The notes: a model not told the origin generated them from the letters alone. Shown: positions 1 through 6,621, counted from the stretch's first letter. The stretch is DNA of 6,677 nucleotides from Alphaproteobacteria bacterium UBA2784 (GCA_002352285.1 DEIC01000096.1:1-6677); one strand, 5' to 3'. Program-made: numbers and translations.

Positions 1-15
1 TGGCGGAAACCCTGT

Positions 16-89
16 TGGGGGATCGTCTAACGGTAGGACCCTGGATTCTGATTCCAGTTGTCTAGGTTCGAATCCTAGTCCCCCAACCA
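16..89 (+). tRNA. tRNA-Gln, anticodon CUG, with encoded CCA
   Basis: This is a complete cloverleaf. A seven-base acceptor stem pairs TGGGGGA (16-22) with TCCCCCA (79-85), followed by discriminator A86 and an encoded CCA (87-89). The anticodon stem CTGGA/TCCAG (41-45 with 53-57) closes the loop TTCTGAT, which puts anticodon CTG at 48-50 and so reads the glutamine codon CAG. The T arm has the stem CTAGG/CCTAG around the usual TTCGAAT loop. The weak U1-A72 first pair is typical of bacterial tRNA-Gln. The gene points at the end of acetate kinase, whose stop codon begins nine bases further on. No terminator with a T-run is visible between them. Confidence 0.97.
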
Positions 90-98
90 GTTTCGCAT

Positions 99-1241
99 TC
101 AGATCACAGCCAAGATCGCCTGCGCGATCATCAATTCCTCCTGCGCGGCGACCTGAAGGGCCATGATCCGCGATGTGGCCGTGCTGATGATTTCCGCATT
201 GGCTGTGTTGGCGGTGTGGTCGAGGTCAACACCCAGCCATGCGCATCCTTCGGCAATGCGGCGGCGCAGTTCCGGCGCGTGGGTGCCAGCGCCGCCGGTA
301 AACACCAGCGCATCCATTCCACCAATTGCCATCGCCATGGCGGCAATCGCCTGTTGGATACGACGCACATAGATGTCGAGCGCCAACCTGTCTTGCGCCG
401 CGTGCGATTGCAGCAGCGTCATCACATCGCCGGTGCGGCCCGAGATGCCGCGCATACCGGCCTCGCGGTTGAGGCGGTGCTCGGCGCCCTCAACGCCGTG
501 CTCACGCACCAAGGCGAGCACAACACCGGGATCAAGATCGCCGCTGCGCGTCGCCATCGGCACGCCACCGGCGGGCGTCAAACCCATGGTGGTTGCGCGG
601 CTTTCACCGTGAAGCATCGCGCACAGGCTGGCGCCGCCGCCCAGATGCGCTGCAACCACGCGGCCACCAGCGCCTTTGCCAAAGCGCGCGCGCAGGCGAT
701 TGGCCGCGGACTGAAAGGAGAGCCCGTGGAAGCCATAGCGCATGATGCCTTTCGCGCCATCTTCACGCGGGAGAGGAAGCGTTTTCTCCGCGTCCGGCAT
801 TGTGTGATGGAAGGCCGTATCGAAGACGGCAAGGTTCGGTACGCCAGGCCAGGCGGTCATCGCAATTTCGGCCGCATCAACACCCATTGCCTGATGCAGC
901 GGCGCAAAGGCAGACAGGCTGCGCAATTGGCGCAACGCCGCCGCATCAAGGCGCATCGGCGCGGTATGACTGCCGCCATGAACGATGCGATGGCCAATCG
1001 CCACAGGCGCTGCACCCAGCGCATCCTTTACATAAGTCAGGATCGCGTGGATGGCGTCACCAATTGCGCAAGGCGCGCCCTGCGGCGCGGGCGGCCCCAG
1101 ATCAATGCGCCATTGCGGCTCGTCGGGAAACTGGCGCAGCGCGCCGGACAGAAGGGGCCGCAGATCACTGCGCGCGAAGGCGGCAAACTTGATGCTGGTT
1201 GAGCCCGTGTTGAGGGCGAGGAGCCACTCCGATTGCGTCAT
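99..1241 (-). CDS. ackA: Acetate kinase
   Basis: This cytosolic enzyme reversibly transfers phosphate between acetyl phosphate and ADP, giving acetate and ATP. The 380 residues are slightly short for the family (about 400) but look complete. The N-terminal ASKHA signature NTGSTSIKF is at 11-19. Matching known acetate kinase active-site positions, I see N11, R85 in GHRIVHGG, H116 in APLH, D141 in FDTAFHHTMP, H172 in YGFHGLS, R232 in TRSGDLDP and E369 in EELMIA. Phosphate-binding glycine loops appear as AHLGGGAS (198-205) and FTGGAGTHAPELR (314-326). The stretch TMGLTPAGGVPMATRSGD differs from the more usual TPLEGLMMGTRSGD. The start is ATG at 1241-1239, overlapping the phosphoketolase stop as ATGA. 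There is no clear Shine-Dalgarno sequence before it, which suggests translational coupling. Acetyl phosphate from the upstream gene is the likely substrate. Propionate or butyrate kinase activity is less likely but not excluded. Confidence 0.95.
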   Translation of the reverse strand: MTQSEWLLALNTGSTSIKFAAFARSDLRPLLSGALRQFPDEPQWRIDLGPPAPQGAPCAIGDAIHAILTYVKDALGAAPVAIGHRIVHGGSHTAPMRLDAAALRQLRSLSAFAPLHQAMGVDAAEIAMTAWPGVPNLAVFDTAFHHTMPDAEKTLPLPREDGAKGIMRYGFHGLSFQSAANRLRARFGKGAGGRVVAAHLGGGASLCAMLHGESRATTMGLTPAGGVPMATRSGDLDPGVVLALVREHGVEGAEHRLNREAGMRGISGRTGDVMTLLQSHAAQDRLALDIYVRRIQQAIAAMAMAIGGMDALVFTGGAGTHAPELRRRIAEGCAWLGVDLDHTANTANAEIISTATSRIMALQVAAQEELMIAQAILAVI

Positions 1242-3607
1242 GGCGTTTTGCGCAACGATGCGGGATCGCCGCGCCCTTCTACCGCGCGCAGCTCTGCGGG
1301 TGACAGAAACTGTGATGCTCTGCGGCCCAGCAGAGCGGCAGCCTCGGCCACCACATGCGCCCAGGTGGTGCGATTGGCGAACAACATGCCGTGCGTGTCC
1401 AGCGTGCCGCCGCGGTTGACGTAGCCGAGGGCGCGCATCGCGTCCCTCCCCTCGTCTGCGCGGCGCAGGAGAGCCTGCATCGGCTCGGGCCGCGTATGCG
1501 AAATGACAATGCGTCTGACGCCCTGCGGGAACATGGCGGTGCAGATTTGCGCATTGTGGGTGATGGCTTCTTCAAGCCGGTCGCGCGGTATGCGGAACCG
1601 TGCGGGCTCGATGATTGCCGTCACGCGCACACGCAGACCTTTTTCCTCAAGACGCGAAGCCGCCTGCATGGCCTCCGCCAATTGATATGCGCCAATGGCG
1701 ATGAGTTGCAGATCCGGCCGTGCCGGCTTCTTCAAATGGATCGCGCCCTCAGTGACTGCGTTTTGCGCCTGAGACGGCGAGAGCCAGACCGGCGTTTCGC
1801 GCTTGGGCGCAACAATGCAGGAGATCACGCCGCGCGACGCATAGATCATGCGCAGTGCCGCAACCGCGCTCTGTGCATCAACCGGAAAAATGACACGTGC
1901 GCAGTCTGATGCCTCGGCCAGCAAGGCCTCGGCGATGGTCGGGTCTTGATGCGATTGCTGGTTCTTGCCGTTTTCCCAGGTGTGGGACGTGACAATCAGC
2001 GGCATGCCGATCCATTGCGGCGGGCGGCCTGCTTCCTTCTGCTGGCGGGCGAAGATGATGTCCTGCCGCAACGCGCCCAGCATTTTCACGGCAAAGGCTT
2101 CATAGGTGACGGCAAGGCTGATGCCGCCTTTGTTGCCAAGGGCTGCGCCGATCACCGCCTCTTCGTTCAGCACCGTGATGACGGCGCCGGTCACGGATTC
2201 CGGCGCATTCTTTTCGGGCGCCACTGCGCGGTGCTTCAGCAGGTCCAGCGTCTGGCCCATCTGGTTGGAGCGCAGCTCATCCGGATTGGCGACGCGGAAG
2301 CGGTGATGCGGATTGGCGCGCACAAACCGGATGAACCAGTCATCAATCGCCGCCATCGCCGCGTGCGCTGCGCCCGACGCCACATTGGCGGGTTTGGGCA
2401 GGACAGGCTCAGGCGGATGGCGTAAGGCGAGCGGATGATCGCGCTCCGCCACGCGGCCTTTGCGTGTTCTGGCGATGATCCGCTGCGCCTGCGCCAGATC
2501 GGCAGGCGGGATGAAGAGATTGCGCACGCTTTCGTTGAATGCTGCGAGCGCCTCTGCATTGACGCCGGGTGCATGTTCCAGCGGCAGGTTGTGCGCACGC
2601 ATGCTGCCCGCACCGGCAAAACCAAATCCCTTGGGCACTTGCGCCACGACATAAGGCAGCGGCGCCGGATAGGCCGCCTTGCCCGCAGCAATCGCAGTTG
2701 CGCGACGCGAAAGACGCGCCTCGGCCTCCAGAATGGCCAGCGCATAGGCCGCCGGATCGCGGCCATCAATGACAATGGGATCAAAGCCGTTCAGCACCAG
2801 ATGGCGCTTGAGCCACGCCATGCCGCCATCCTGAATGATGCCCGTGCGCTGCTCGATGCGGCGTCCATTCAGGATCAGGATGGGTGTCACCAGGCCGCAA
2901 TCTTCCGCGCGCCACCAGCGGGGTGACCAATCGCCGCCACGCTGTTCCTCGAACGCGCCGTCGCTGAGAAAGGCCACAAGGCGCTCGCCCGGCAGCGGCA
3001 TGTGGACATATTGCGTTTCAGCAAAGCCGAGATAGCCGCCCTCGCTGATGCCGCCGCCCGTATGCGGATTGACATGGCTGCCCAGCGGCGCGGCAGGAGC
3101 GCCATCGGGACGCTGGGCATAGGAATAGAAGTCTCGGCAGAGAATGTTGAGGCCTTCGTCACCGCGATAGCGCCGCGCCTGCGCTGGCGACAGATTGCCG
3201 GTCAGCGCATTCACCGCCTCGATCCCCGCCACGCAATGACCCTGTCCCAGAAGCCAGCTGCGCGTAATGCCCGAGATGGCGTTGGCGCCCATGTAGCCCG
3301 CATAGGCTATTGCCACGTTGAGCGAGCCACCCAGATGGCCTTCGGGCACGGCTTTGAAATCGGCTTTCGTCAAGGCGCGGCCTGCCGGATCAAGGCGATT
3401 TGCATAGCTCATATGCGCCGTGATGCGCATGGCGGCGCTGGCGATGCGATCAGCAGCCCACAAAATGTCAGCCACATTGCTTGCGCCTGTCTTGCGGGCC
3501 AATGCCCTTGCCTGGCGCACCAGAGCGGGCGCGTGGGAAATGACGCGCGTGCCCGCCGCCCAGCTGCGCCAGACGCTCCCGTCATCCTCCGGTCGGGTCA
3601 TCCCCAT
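1238..3607 (-). CDS. Divergent phosphoketolase-family protein (XFP)
   Basis: Canonical phosphoketolases are thiamine-diphosphate enzymes that split xylulose 5-phosphate or fructose 6-phosphate with phosphate, giving acetyl phosphate plus glyceraldehyde 3-phosphate or erythrose 4-phosphate. The 789-residue length and three-part layout fit: XFP N-terminal region, central region from about 410, C-terminal region from about 615. Recognisable blocks are EGHLGGS (89-95), GQGHCVAG (121-128), SEGGYLGF (188-195), a cofactor-metal segment starting SDG (215) and closing with N247, PKGFGF (325-330), RAHNLPLEH (337-345), NEEAVIG with possible catalytic E482, TYEAF (501-505), SHQDP with H553, and RGGTLDTHGM (732-741). 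Several differ from the classical signatures: SDGAFEEQ replaces GDGEAETG and GQGHCV replaces GPGHGG. Relatives of this type are, as I recall, sometimes labelled xylulose 5-phosphate 3-epimerase, so the reaction is not certain. AAGGG lies 12 bases before the chosen ATG, and an in-frame TGA closes the frame upstream. A second ATG lies two codons in. The downstream ackA supports an acetyl-phosphate-forming role. Confidence 0.87.
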   Translation of the reverse strand: MGMTRPEDDGSVWRSWAAGTRVISHAPALVRQARALARKTGASNVADILWAADRIASAAMRITAHMSYANRLDPAGRALTKADFKAVPEGHLGGSLNVAIAYAGYMGANAISGITRSWLLGQGHCVAGIEAVNALTGNLSPAQARRYRGDEGLNILCRDFYSYAQRPDGAPAAPLGSHVNPHTGGGISEGGYLGFAETQYVHMPLPGERLVAFLSDGAFEEQRGGDWSPRWWRAEDCGLVTPILILNGRRIEQRTGIIQDGGMAWLKRHLVLNGFDPIVIDGRDPAAYALAILEAEARLSRRATAIAAGKAAYPAPLPYVVAQVPKGFGFAGAGSMRAHNLPLEHAPGVNAEALAAFNESVRNLFIPPADLAQAQRIIARTRKGRVAERDHPLALRHPPEPVLPKPANVASGAAHAAMAAIDDWFIRFVRANPHHRFRVANPDELRSNQMGQTLDLLKHRAVAPEKNAPESVTGAVITVLNEEAVIGAALGNKGGISLAVTYEAFAVKMLGALRQDIIFARQQKEAGRPPQWIGMPLIVTSHTWENGKNQQSHQDPTIAEALLAEASDCARVIFPVDAQSAVAALRMIYASRGVISCIVAPKRETPVWLSPSQAQNAVTEGAIHLKKPARPDLQLIAIGAYQLAEAMQAASRLEEKGLRVRVTAIIEPARFRIPRDRLEEAITHNAQICTAMFPQGVRRIVISHTRPEPMQALLRRADEGRDAMRALGYVNRGGTLDTHGMLFANRTTWAHVVAEAAALLGRRASQFLSPAELRAVEGRGDPASLRKTP

Positions 3608-3619
3608 GATTTTGCGTCA

Positions 3620-3624
3620 CCCTT
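3620..3624 (-). promoter_or_regulatory. Candidate ribosome binding site of the phosphoketolase gene
   Basis: Read on the minus strand, AAGGG lies 12 bases before the ATG at 3607. That is a longer spacing than usual. It favours this ATG over the second one at 3601, which would be 18 bases away. Confidence 0.45.
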
Positions 3625-3710
3625 CGCCAGCCGCGACACAGGCTGACATCATGGCATAACGTGAGGAGACAGGCATCGCGACTCGGTATCGTCTGACGGG
3701 AAATACTTAC

Positions 3711-4568
3711 ATGGCAATCTTCGTTATCATCGCCGCCCTCATTGGCGCTGTGCTGGCGGCGATCATCGTGATCGGCGCGCGTGAGCCGGCGCGGTGGAAT
3801 GCACGCGGCTTTGGTCCCTTCTGGTTTGTTGCAATCAAACAGGATCGCGGCGCGCATCAACCGGTTGCGCTGGCGCCGGGCGTGACCAGGCGGTGGGAAG
3901 TCTTTGCCGACTTTACCTTTATCGGTCCGCAGGATCCTTATTGGACACGTTTCATGCTTTTGTCGGGCGGGGTTCCGGGGGCATCGCCCATCGTGACTGA
4001 CCCGGATATGCGCGATGCGTTCATTGCGGAGCTTGAAATCGGGCGTCCGCCTGTTTTCGCGCTTGGAATTTTGCGGCTGCTCGTTGCCACCGGCCTCTTG
4101 AAGAAACCCGCCAGCGATGTCTCGGCAGATCTTTCGCAGAAGGGTTTCCGCAACGAGCTGATGCCCGACAGGCAGCAGATCGCGGCCTTGCTGGCCAAAC
4201 CCAAATCCTATGGCCCGGCGATGGTGAATTTTCTCGGCTATTACCCGTCGGCGCGCTATGCTGCGGCGCGCGATGGCAGCGCCCCCGCGACAGGTGCGAA
4301 GGCGTATCAGCGATACGGGATTGTTGCGTTCCAGACGGTCTATCGCACCGGCGGGCATCTCGTGTTCTTCGGCCGGATCAGGCAAACGCTGCGCGCAGCG
4401 TCAGATGGTCCGTGTGCGGGGCGGTGGGATGACATCGCCGTCATGCAATACAGAACGCCCGAAGCCATTCTTTCGATGGAGCATGTGCCGCGCTATCTGG
4501 CAGCCCTGCCTCACCGGGATGCGGGGCTGGAGCGCAGCATCGTGATTGCGAGTTCGCCGCGCCCCTAG
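3711..4568 (+). CDS. Membrane-anchored protein with DUF1330-like C-terminal domain
   Basis: The function is unknown. Residues 2-22 form one strongly hydrophobic helix followed by Arg-rich sequence, so this is probably an N-terminal membrane anchor or uncleaved signal. The middle (about 30-160) contains FGPFWFVAIKQDR and a segment FTFIGPQDPYWTRFMLL, which I do not recognise. The last part (about 168-285) resembles the DUF1330/EthD-like dimeric alpha-beta barrel fold: AMVNFLGYY (169-177), a GAKAYQRYG segment (195-203), RTGGHLVFFGRI (212-223), WDDIAVMQYRTPEAILSM (239-256), YLAALPHRDAGLE (262-274) and a closing strand RSIVIASSP. The ATG is preceded by a weak GACGGGA. A stronger GAGGAG at 3663 has no usual start codon at a suitable distance. 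The gene is divergent from the phosphoketolase operon and convergent with the flavoprotein gene. The domain call rests on recalled sequence pattern only and is tentative. Confidence 0.78.
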   Translation: MAIFVIIAALIGAVLAAIIVIGAREPARWNARGFGPFWFVAIKQDRGAHQPVALAPGVTRRWEVFADFTFIGPQDPYWTRFMLLSGGVPGASPIVTDPDMRDAFIAELEIGRPPVFALGILRLLVATGLLKKPASDVSADLSQKGFRNELMPDRQQIAALLAKPKSYGPAMVNFLGYYPSARYAAARDGSAPATGAKAYQRYGIVAFQTVYRTGGHLVFFGRIRQTLRAASDGPCAGRWDDIAVMQYRTPEAILSMEHVPRYLAALPHRDAGLERSIVIASSPRP

Positions 4569-5170
4569 CCCTTGAATGTCGGCCGCCGGGGCGGCACGTA
4601 ACCGGCGAATATCTCAAAGCCCTTCCACGCCGGTTCGGGCGACTGGTGGTTGGGGCGCGGCGCATCCGGTGACGGGGCAGCCATTTCGAATGCCGGAATG
4701 TAGCGCGGACAGTTCGGAAAGATTACGTGCACCTTTACGCGCACAATCAGCTGCGCACCTGCAAAGACCTGCATCAGCGGATCGTCATCGCGCACAAGGG
4801 CCTCGCCATTGACGCGCAGACGCTGCGGCTTGCCGTGCATGGCGATGAACAGCAGCCCGACATGCGGATTCGCCCTGATGTTGCCGAGGCTCTTGAACGT
4901 GCCGTTGCCGTCATAGTCGGGAAAGACAAGTTCCGCAGGGCCAGTCACCCGGACAAATCCCGGCATGCCGCCTTTGAATGAGCAGTCTGGTCGTCCCTGT
5001 GAATCCGCCGTAGCGATAAAGAAATAAGGCAGCCCCTCGATGAAGGCGCGGTCACCATCGGTGAACGCGGTGCGCGACAGTTTTTCTTCGATCCGGTCGG
5101 CGAGCTTGCGGCTGCCGAAAGCATCCTGCAGCGCGCGGTTGCCATCGTGGAAAAGGATGCTTTCAGCCAT
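4565..5170 (-). CDS. PNPOx-like FMN-binding family protein
   Basis: The product is 201 residues and probably a soluble, FMN-binding split-barrel protein related to pyridoxamine 5'-phosphate oxidase, though it is not PdxH itself. Characteristic segments are YFFIATADSQGRPDCSFKGG (49-68), GFVRV (71-75), LVFPDYDGNGTFKSLGNI (81-98), NPHVGLLFI (101-109), QRLRVNGEA (116-124) and NCPRYIP (153-159), ending in a proline-rich tail. This pattern fits predicted flavin-nucleotide-binding proteins of the COG3576 type. The natural substrate cannot be told from sequence. The open frame extends 40 codons upstream to 5290, but I chose the ATG at 5170-5168 because AAGGTG lies six bases before it and the family resemblance begins there. 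The gene ends inside a CTAG shared with the convergent gene. It is divergent from the efflux operon, which may only reflect neighbourhood. Confidence 0.87.
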   Translation of the reverse strand: MAESILFHDGNRALQDAFGSRKLADRIEEKLSRTAFTDGDRAFIEGLPYFFIATADSQGRPDCSFKGGMPGFVRVTGPAELVFPDYDGNGTFKSLGNIRANPHVGLLFIAMHGKPQRLRVNGEALVRDDDPLMQVFAGAQLIVRVKVHVIFPNCPRYIPAFEMAAPSPDAPRPNHQSPEPAWKGFEIFAGYVPPRRPTFKG

Positions 5171-5176
5171 GGTCAA

Positions 5177-5182
5177 CACCTT
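5177..5182 (-). promoter_or_regulatory. Ribosome binding site that decides the flavoprotein start
   Basis: On the minus strand AAGGTG sits six bases before the ATG at 5170. This is good Shine-Dalgarno spacing and supports the shorter 201-residue product over the 241-residue open frame. Confidence 0.65.
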
Positions 5183-5356
5183 GTGTGACGCGTCTTGGCA
5201 GCCCGACCACCTGCGGAAGAGCCCCCCCAAGGACATTACTGCCCCACCAGACACGGATGAGACATTGCTTTCGGCACTCGTAAAGTGCACCCGTCGCCCT
5301 CATCTGGTCCAATGTAATCACCTGGAAAGGTCATTTTTGGGGAAAATAGCCAATTC

Positions 5357-5369
5357 CGAACCCGGTTCG
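5357..5369. repeat. Perfect inverted repeat, possible operator
   Basis: CGAACC and GGTTCG are perfect reverse complements around a single C (6-1-6). The repeat ends one base before the candidate -35 element at 5371. That position suits a repressor or activator site controlling the efflux operon. No regulator gene is in the window to pair it with. Confidence 0.4.
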
Positions 5370-5370
5370 C

Positions 5371-5398
5371 TTGATCGCCCCTGCCCTCTCCTTATATC
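5371..5398 (+). promoter_or_regulatory. Candidate sigma-70-type promoter of the efflux operon
   Basis: TTGATC (5371-5376) and TATATC (5393-5398) are separated by 16 bases and resemble -35 and -10 elements. Transcription would begin near 5405, giving a leader of roughly 110 bases before the adaptor ATG. The match was made by eye and is only moderate. Confidence 0.35.
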
Positions 5399-5500
5399 CG
5401 GTTGCTGGAATGACGTTTTGTCGGCCACGACCGGCAAAGCCGATATGCGAGTTGCGGCAGGCGGCCGGACCCATTCTCCTCACCGCCCCAAGTTTGATCC

Positions 5501-5505
5501 GAGGA
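5501..5505 (+). promoter_or_regulatory. Ribosome binding site that decides the adaptor start
   Basis: GAGGA lies nine bases before the ATG at 5515. This ATG also starts just before a clean N-terminal hydrophobic helix. The longer reading from a TTG at 5371 is therefore disfavoured. Confidence 0.7.
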
Positions 5506-5514
5506 TGGCCTGGC

Positions 5515-6618
5515 ATGAGTGGCACCCAACTGAAACAGTCCTATGTGGCTGTCGGCGCTATAGCCATTCTGGCCTTTGCCTGGCTTGCCTCAGGCGCGCT
5601 TGACGGCGGCAGCGCGGGAGATGACCCGAACGGCACAAGTGTCACGGAAGCCGAAGGCGAGACCTCTCCGGCCGATGCTGACCGCGCTGCCGTGCGGGTG
5701 CGCACGATGACTGCCGTGCCGCATGAGATCACGCTGCGCGTGCGCGGGCGGGCCCAGGCCGAGCGCCGCATCATCCTGAAGTCAGAAACATCCGGGCAAG
5801 TCGTTGCCGTCATCGCGCAAAAGGGCGCGCCGGTGAAGCAAGGTGATGTCCTGTGCGAACTTGATGTCGGCGCACGCAAGGCCATGCTGGAACAGGCGCG
5901 CGCGCGCATGCGTCAGGCACAGCTTGATTACGAGGCGGCCCGCAAGCTCGAGGAGCGCGGCCACCGCTCGCCCAACCAGACTGCGGCCTCCCTTGCCGTG
6001 TTCGAGGCAGCCCAGGCAGAGTTCCGCCGCGCCGAGGAGGAGCTTTCGGAAACGCGCATCAGCGCGCCGTTCGACGGCTTTGTCGATGACCGGATGGTTG
6101 AAGTTGGCGATTACATGCAGCCCGGTACAGCCTGCGCCGTGGTGCTCGACCCCGATCCTTTCCTTGTCGTCGGTCAGGTTTCGGAGCGCGAGGTCGGCTA
6201 TGTGCAGACGGGCGCCACCGGCATGGCCATCCTGATCACGGGTGAGCAGATTCCCGGCAAGGTGCGCTTCATCTCCAGCGCCGCTGACAGCGCAACGCGC
6301 ACGTTCCGCATGGAGTTTGAAATTCCCAACGATGGTTTCAAGCTGCGCGACGGTGTGACCGCCGAAGTGCTGCTGTCGCTCGCCACGCTGCCCGCACACC
6401 GCATTCCGCCAGCAATCCTGTCGCTCAATTCGGCGGGTGATATTGGCGTCAAGATTGTGGAAGACGGCCGGGTGCGCTTTGTGCCTGTTTCCATTGTGGA
6501 AGAGTCAGCCGAGGGCGTCTGGGTAACCGGATTGCCTGAAACAGCCACCATCATCACGGTCGGACAGGATTTTGTGGTTGACGGACAGCCCGTCAACGCC
6601 GTTGCCGACGGGAGCTGA
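5515..6618 (+). CDS. RND efflux system periplasmic adaptor subunit
   Basis: This is the membrane fusion (HlyD/AcrA-type) protein that would link an RND pump in the inner membrane to an outer-membrane channel. It has 367 residues. A single hydrophobic helix (about 9-28) anchors it; there is no lipobox cysteine, so it is probably not a lipoprotein. An acidic linker (about 30-58) follows. Then come a barrel-sandwich half (about 84-119, with SETSGQVVAVIAQKGAPVKQGD), an alpha-helical hairpin rich in Ala, Arg, Gln and Glu (about 120-180), the returning half-motif TRISAPFDGFV (180-190), a beta barrel (about 216-290, including SSAADSATRTFRMEFEIPN) and a membrane-proximal domain (about 295-365). The start is set by GAGGA nine bases upstream. 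The pump gene follows three bases after the stop, so the two are surely cotranscribed. Substrate is unknown. Confidence 0.93.
   Translation: MSGTQLKQSYVAVGAIAILAFAWLASGALDGGSAGDDPNGTSVTEAEGETSPADADRAAVRVRTMTAVPHEITLRVRGRAQAERRIILKSETSGQVVAVIAQKGAPVKQGDVLCELDVGARKAMLEQARARMRQAQLDYEAARKLEERGHRSPNQTAASLAVFEAAQAEFRRAEEELSETRISAPFDGFVDDRMVEVGDYMQPGTACAVVLDPDPFLVVGQVSEREVGYVQTGATGMAILITGEQIPGKVRFISSAADSATRTFRMEFEIPNDGFKLRDGVTAEVLLSLATLPAHRIPPAILSLNSAGDIGVKIVEDGRVRFVPVSIVEESAEGVWVTGLPETATIITVGQDFVVDGQPVNAVADGS
6610..6614 (+). promoter_or_regulatory. Ribosome binding site of the pump gene
   Basis: GGGAG lies at the very end of the adaptor coding sequence, seven bases before the pump ATG. It allows the pump to be translated from the same transcript. 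Confidence 0.6.
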
Positions 6619-6621
6619 ACC

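Larger units (their letters stand above)
5171..5514. other. Non-coding divergent regulatory region
   Basis: These 344 bases lie between the starts of the flavoprotein gene and the efflux adaptor gene, so both promoters should be here. Contents I can point to are a run of seven C at 5222-5228, a small A/T inverted repeat (ATTTT at 5333-5337 with AAAAT at 5343-5347), the perfect palindrome at 5357-5369 and the promoter candidate at 5371-5398. The open frames crossing it lack family-like sequence and good ribosome binding sites. I could not find a convincing promoter for the minus-strand gene. Confidence 0.7.

Noticed and set aside
114..129. Perfect hairpin GATCGC-CTGC-GCGATC considered as a terminator for tRNA-Gln or ackA
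   Set aside because: It lies within the last codons of ackA and is not followed by a T-run on either strand, so a rho-independent terminator is not supported.
216..1202. 328-codon open frame on the + strand antisense to acetate kinase
   Set aside because: It lies wholly inside ackA, which has clear family motifs. The translated product is Arg/His/Ala-rich with no recognisable domain, typical of a shadow frame in GC-rich DNA.
1355..2926. Several + strand open frames antisense to the phosphoketolase gene
   Set aside because: All are shadows of the high G/C third-position bias of the real minus-strand gene and have no consistent ribosome binding sites.
3582..4385. 267-codon minus-strand open frame across the DUF1330-like gene
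   Set aside because: The translation is low in hydrophobic core sequence and rich in Arg and His, with no family resemblance. The + strand gene has a coherent anchor and domain.
5222..5228. Run of seven C considered as a phase-variable tract
   Set aside because: It lies in non-coding DNA about 50 bases from the flavoprotein start and is too short to claim slipped-strand switching.
5171..5290. 40-codon N-terminal extension of the flavoprotein
   Set aside because: The added residues show no family resemblance, while the internal ATG at 5170 has a well-placed AAGGTG.
5371..5514. 48-codon N-terminal extension of the efflux adaptor from a TTG
   Set aside because: It would place Pro- and Arg-containing sequence before the membrane anchor. 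GAGGA is well placed for the ATG at 5515, and the TTG overlaps the promoter candidate.
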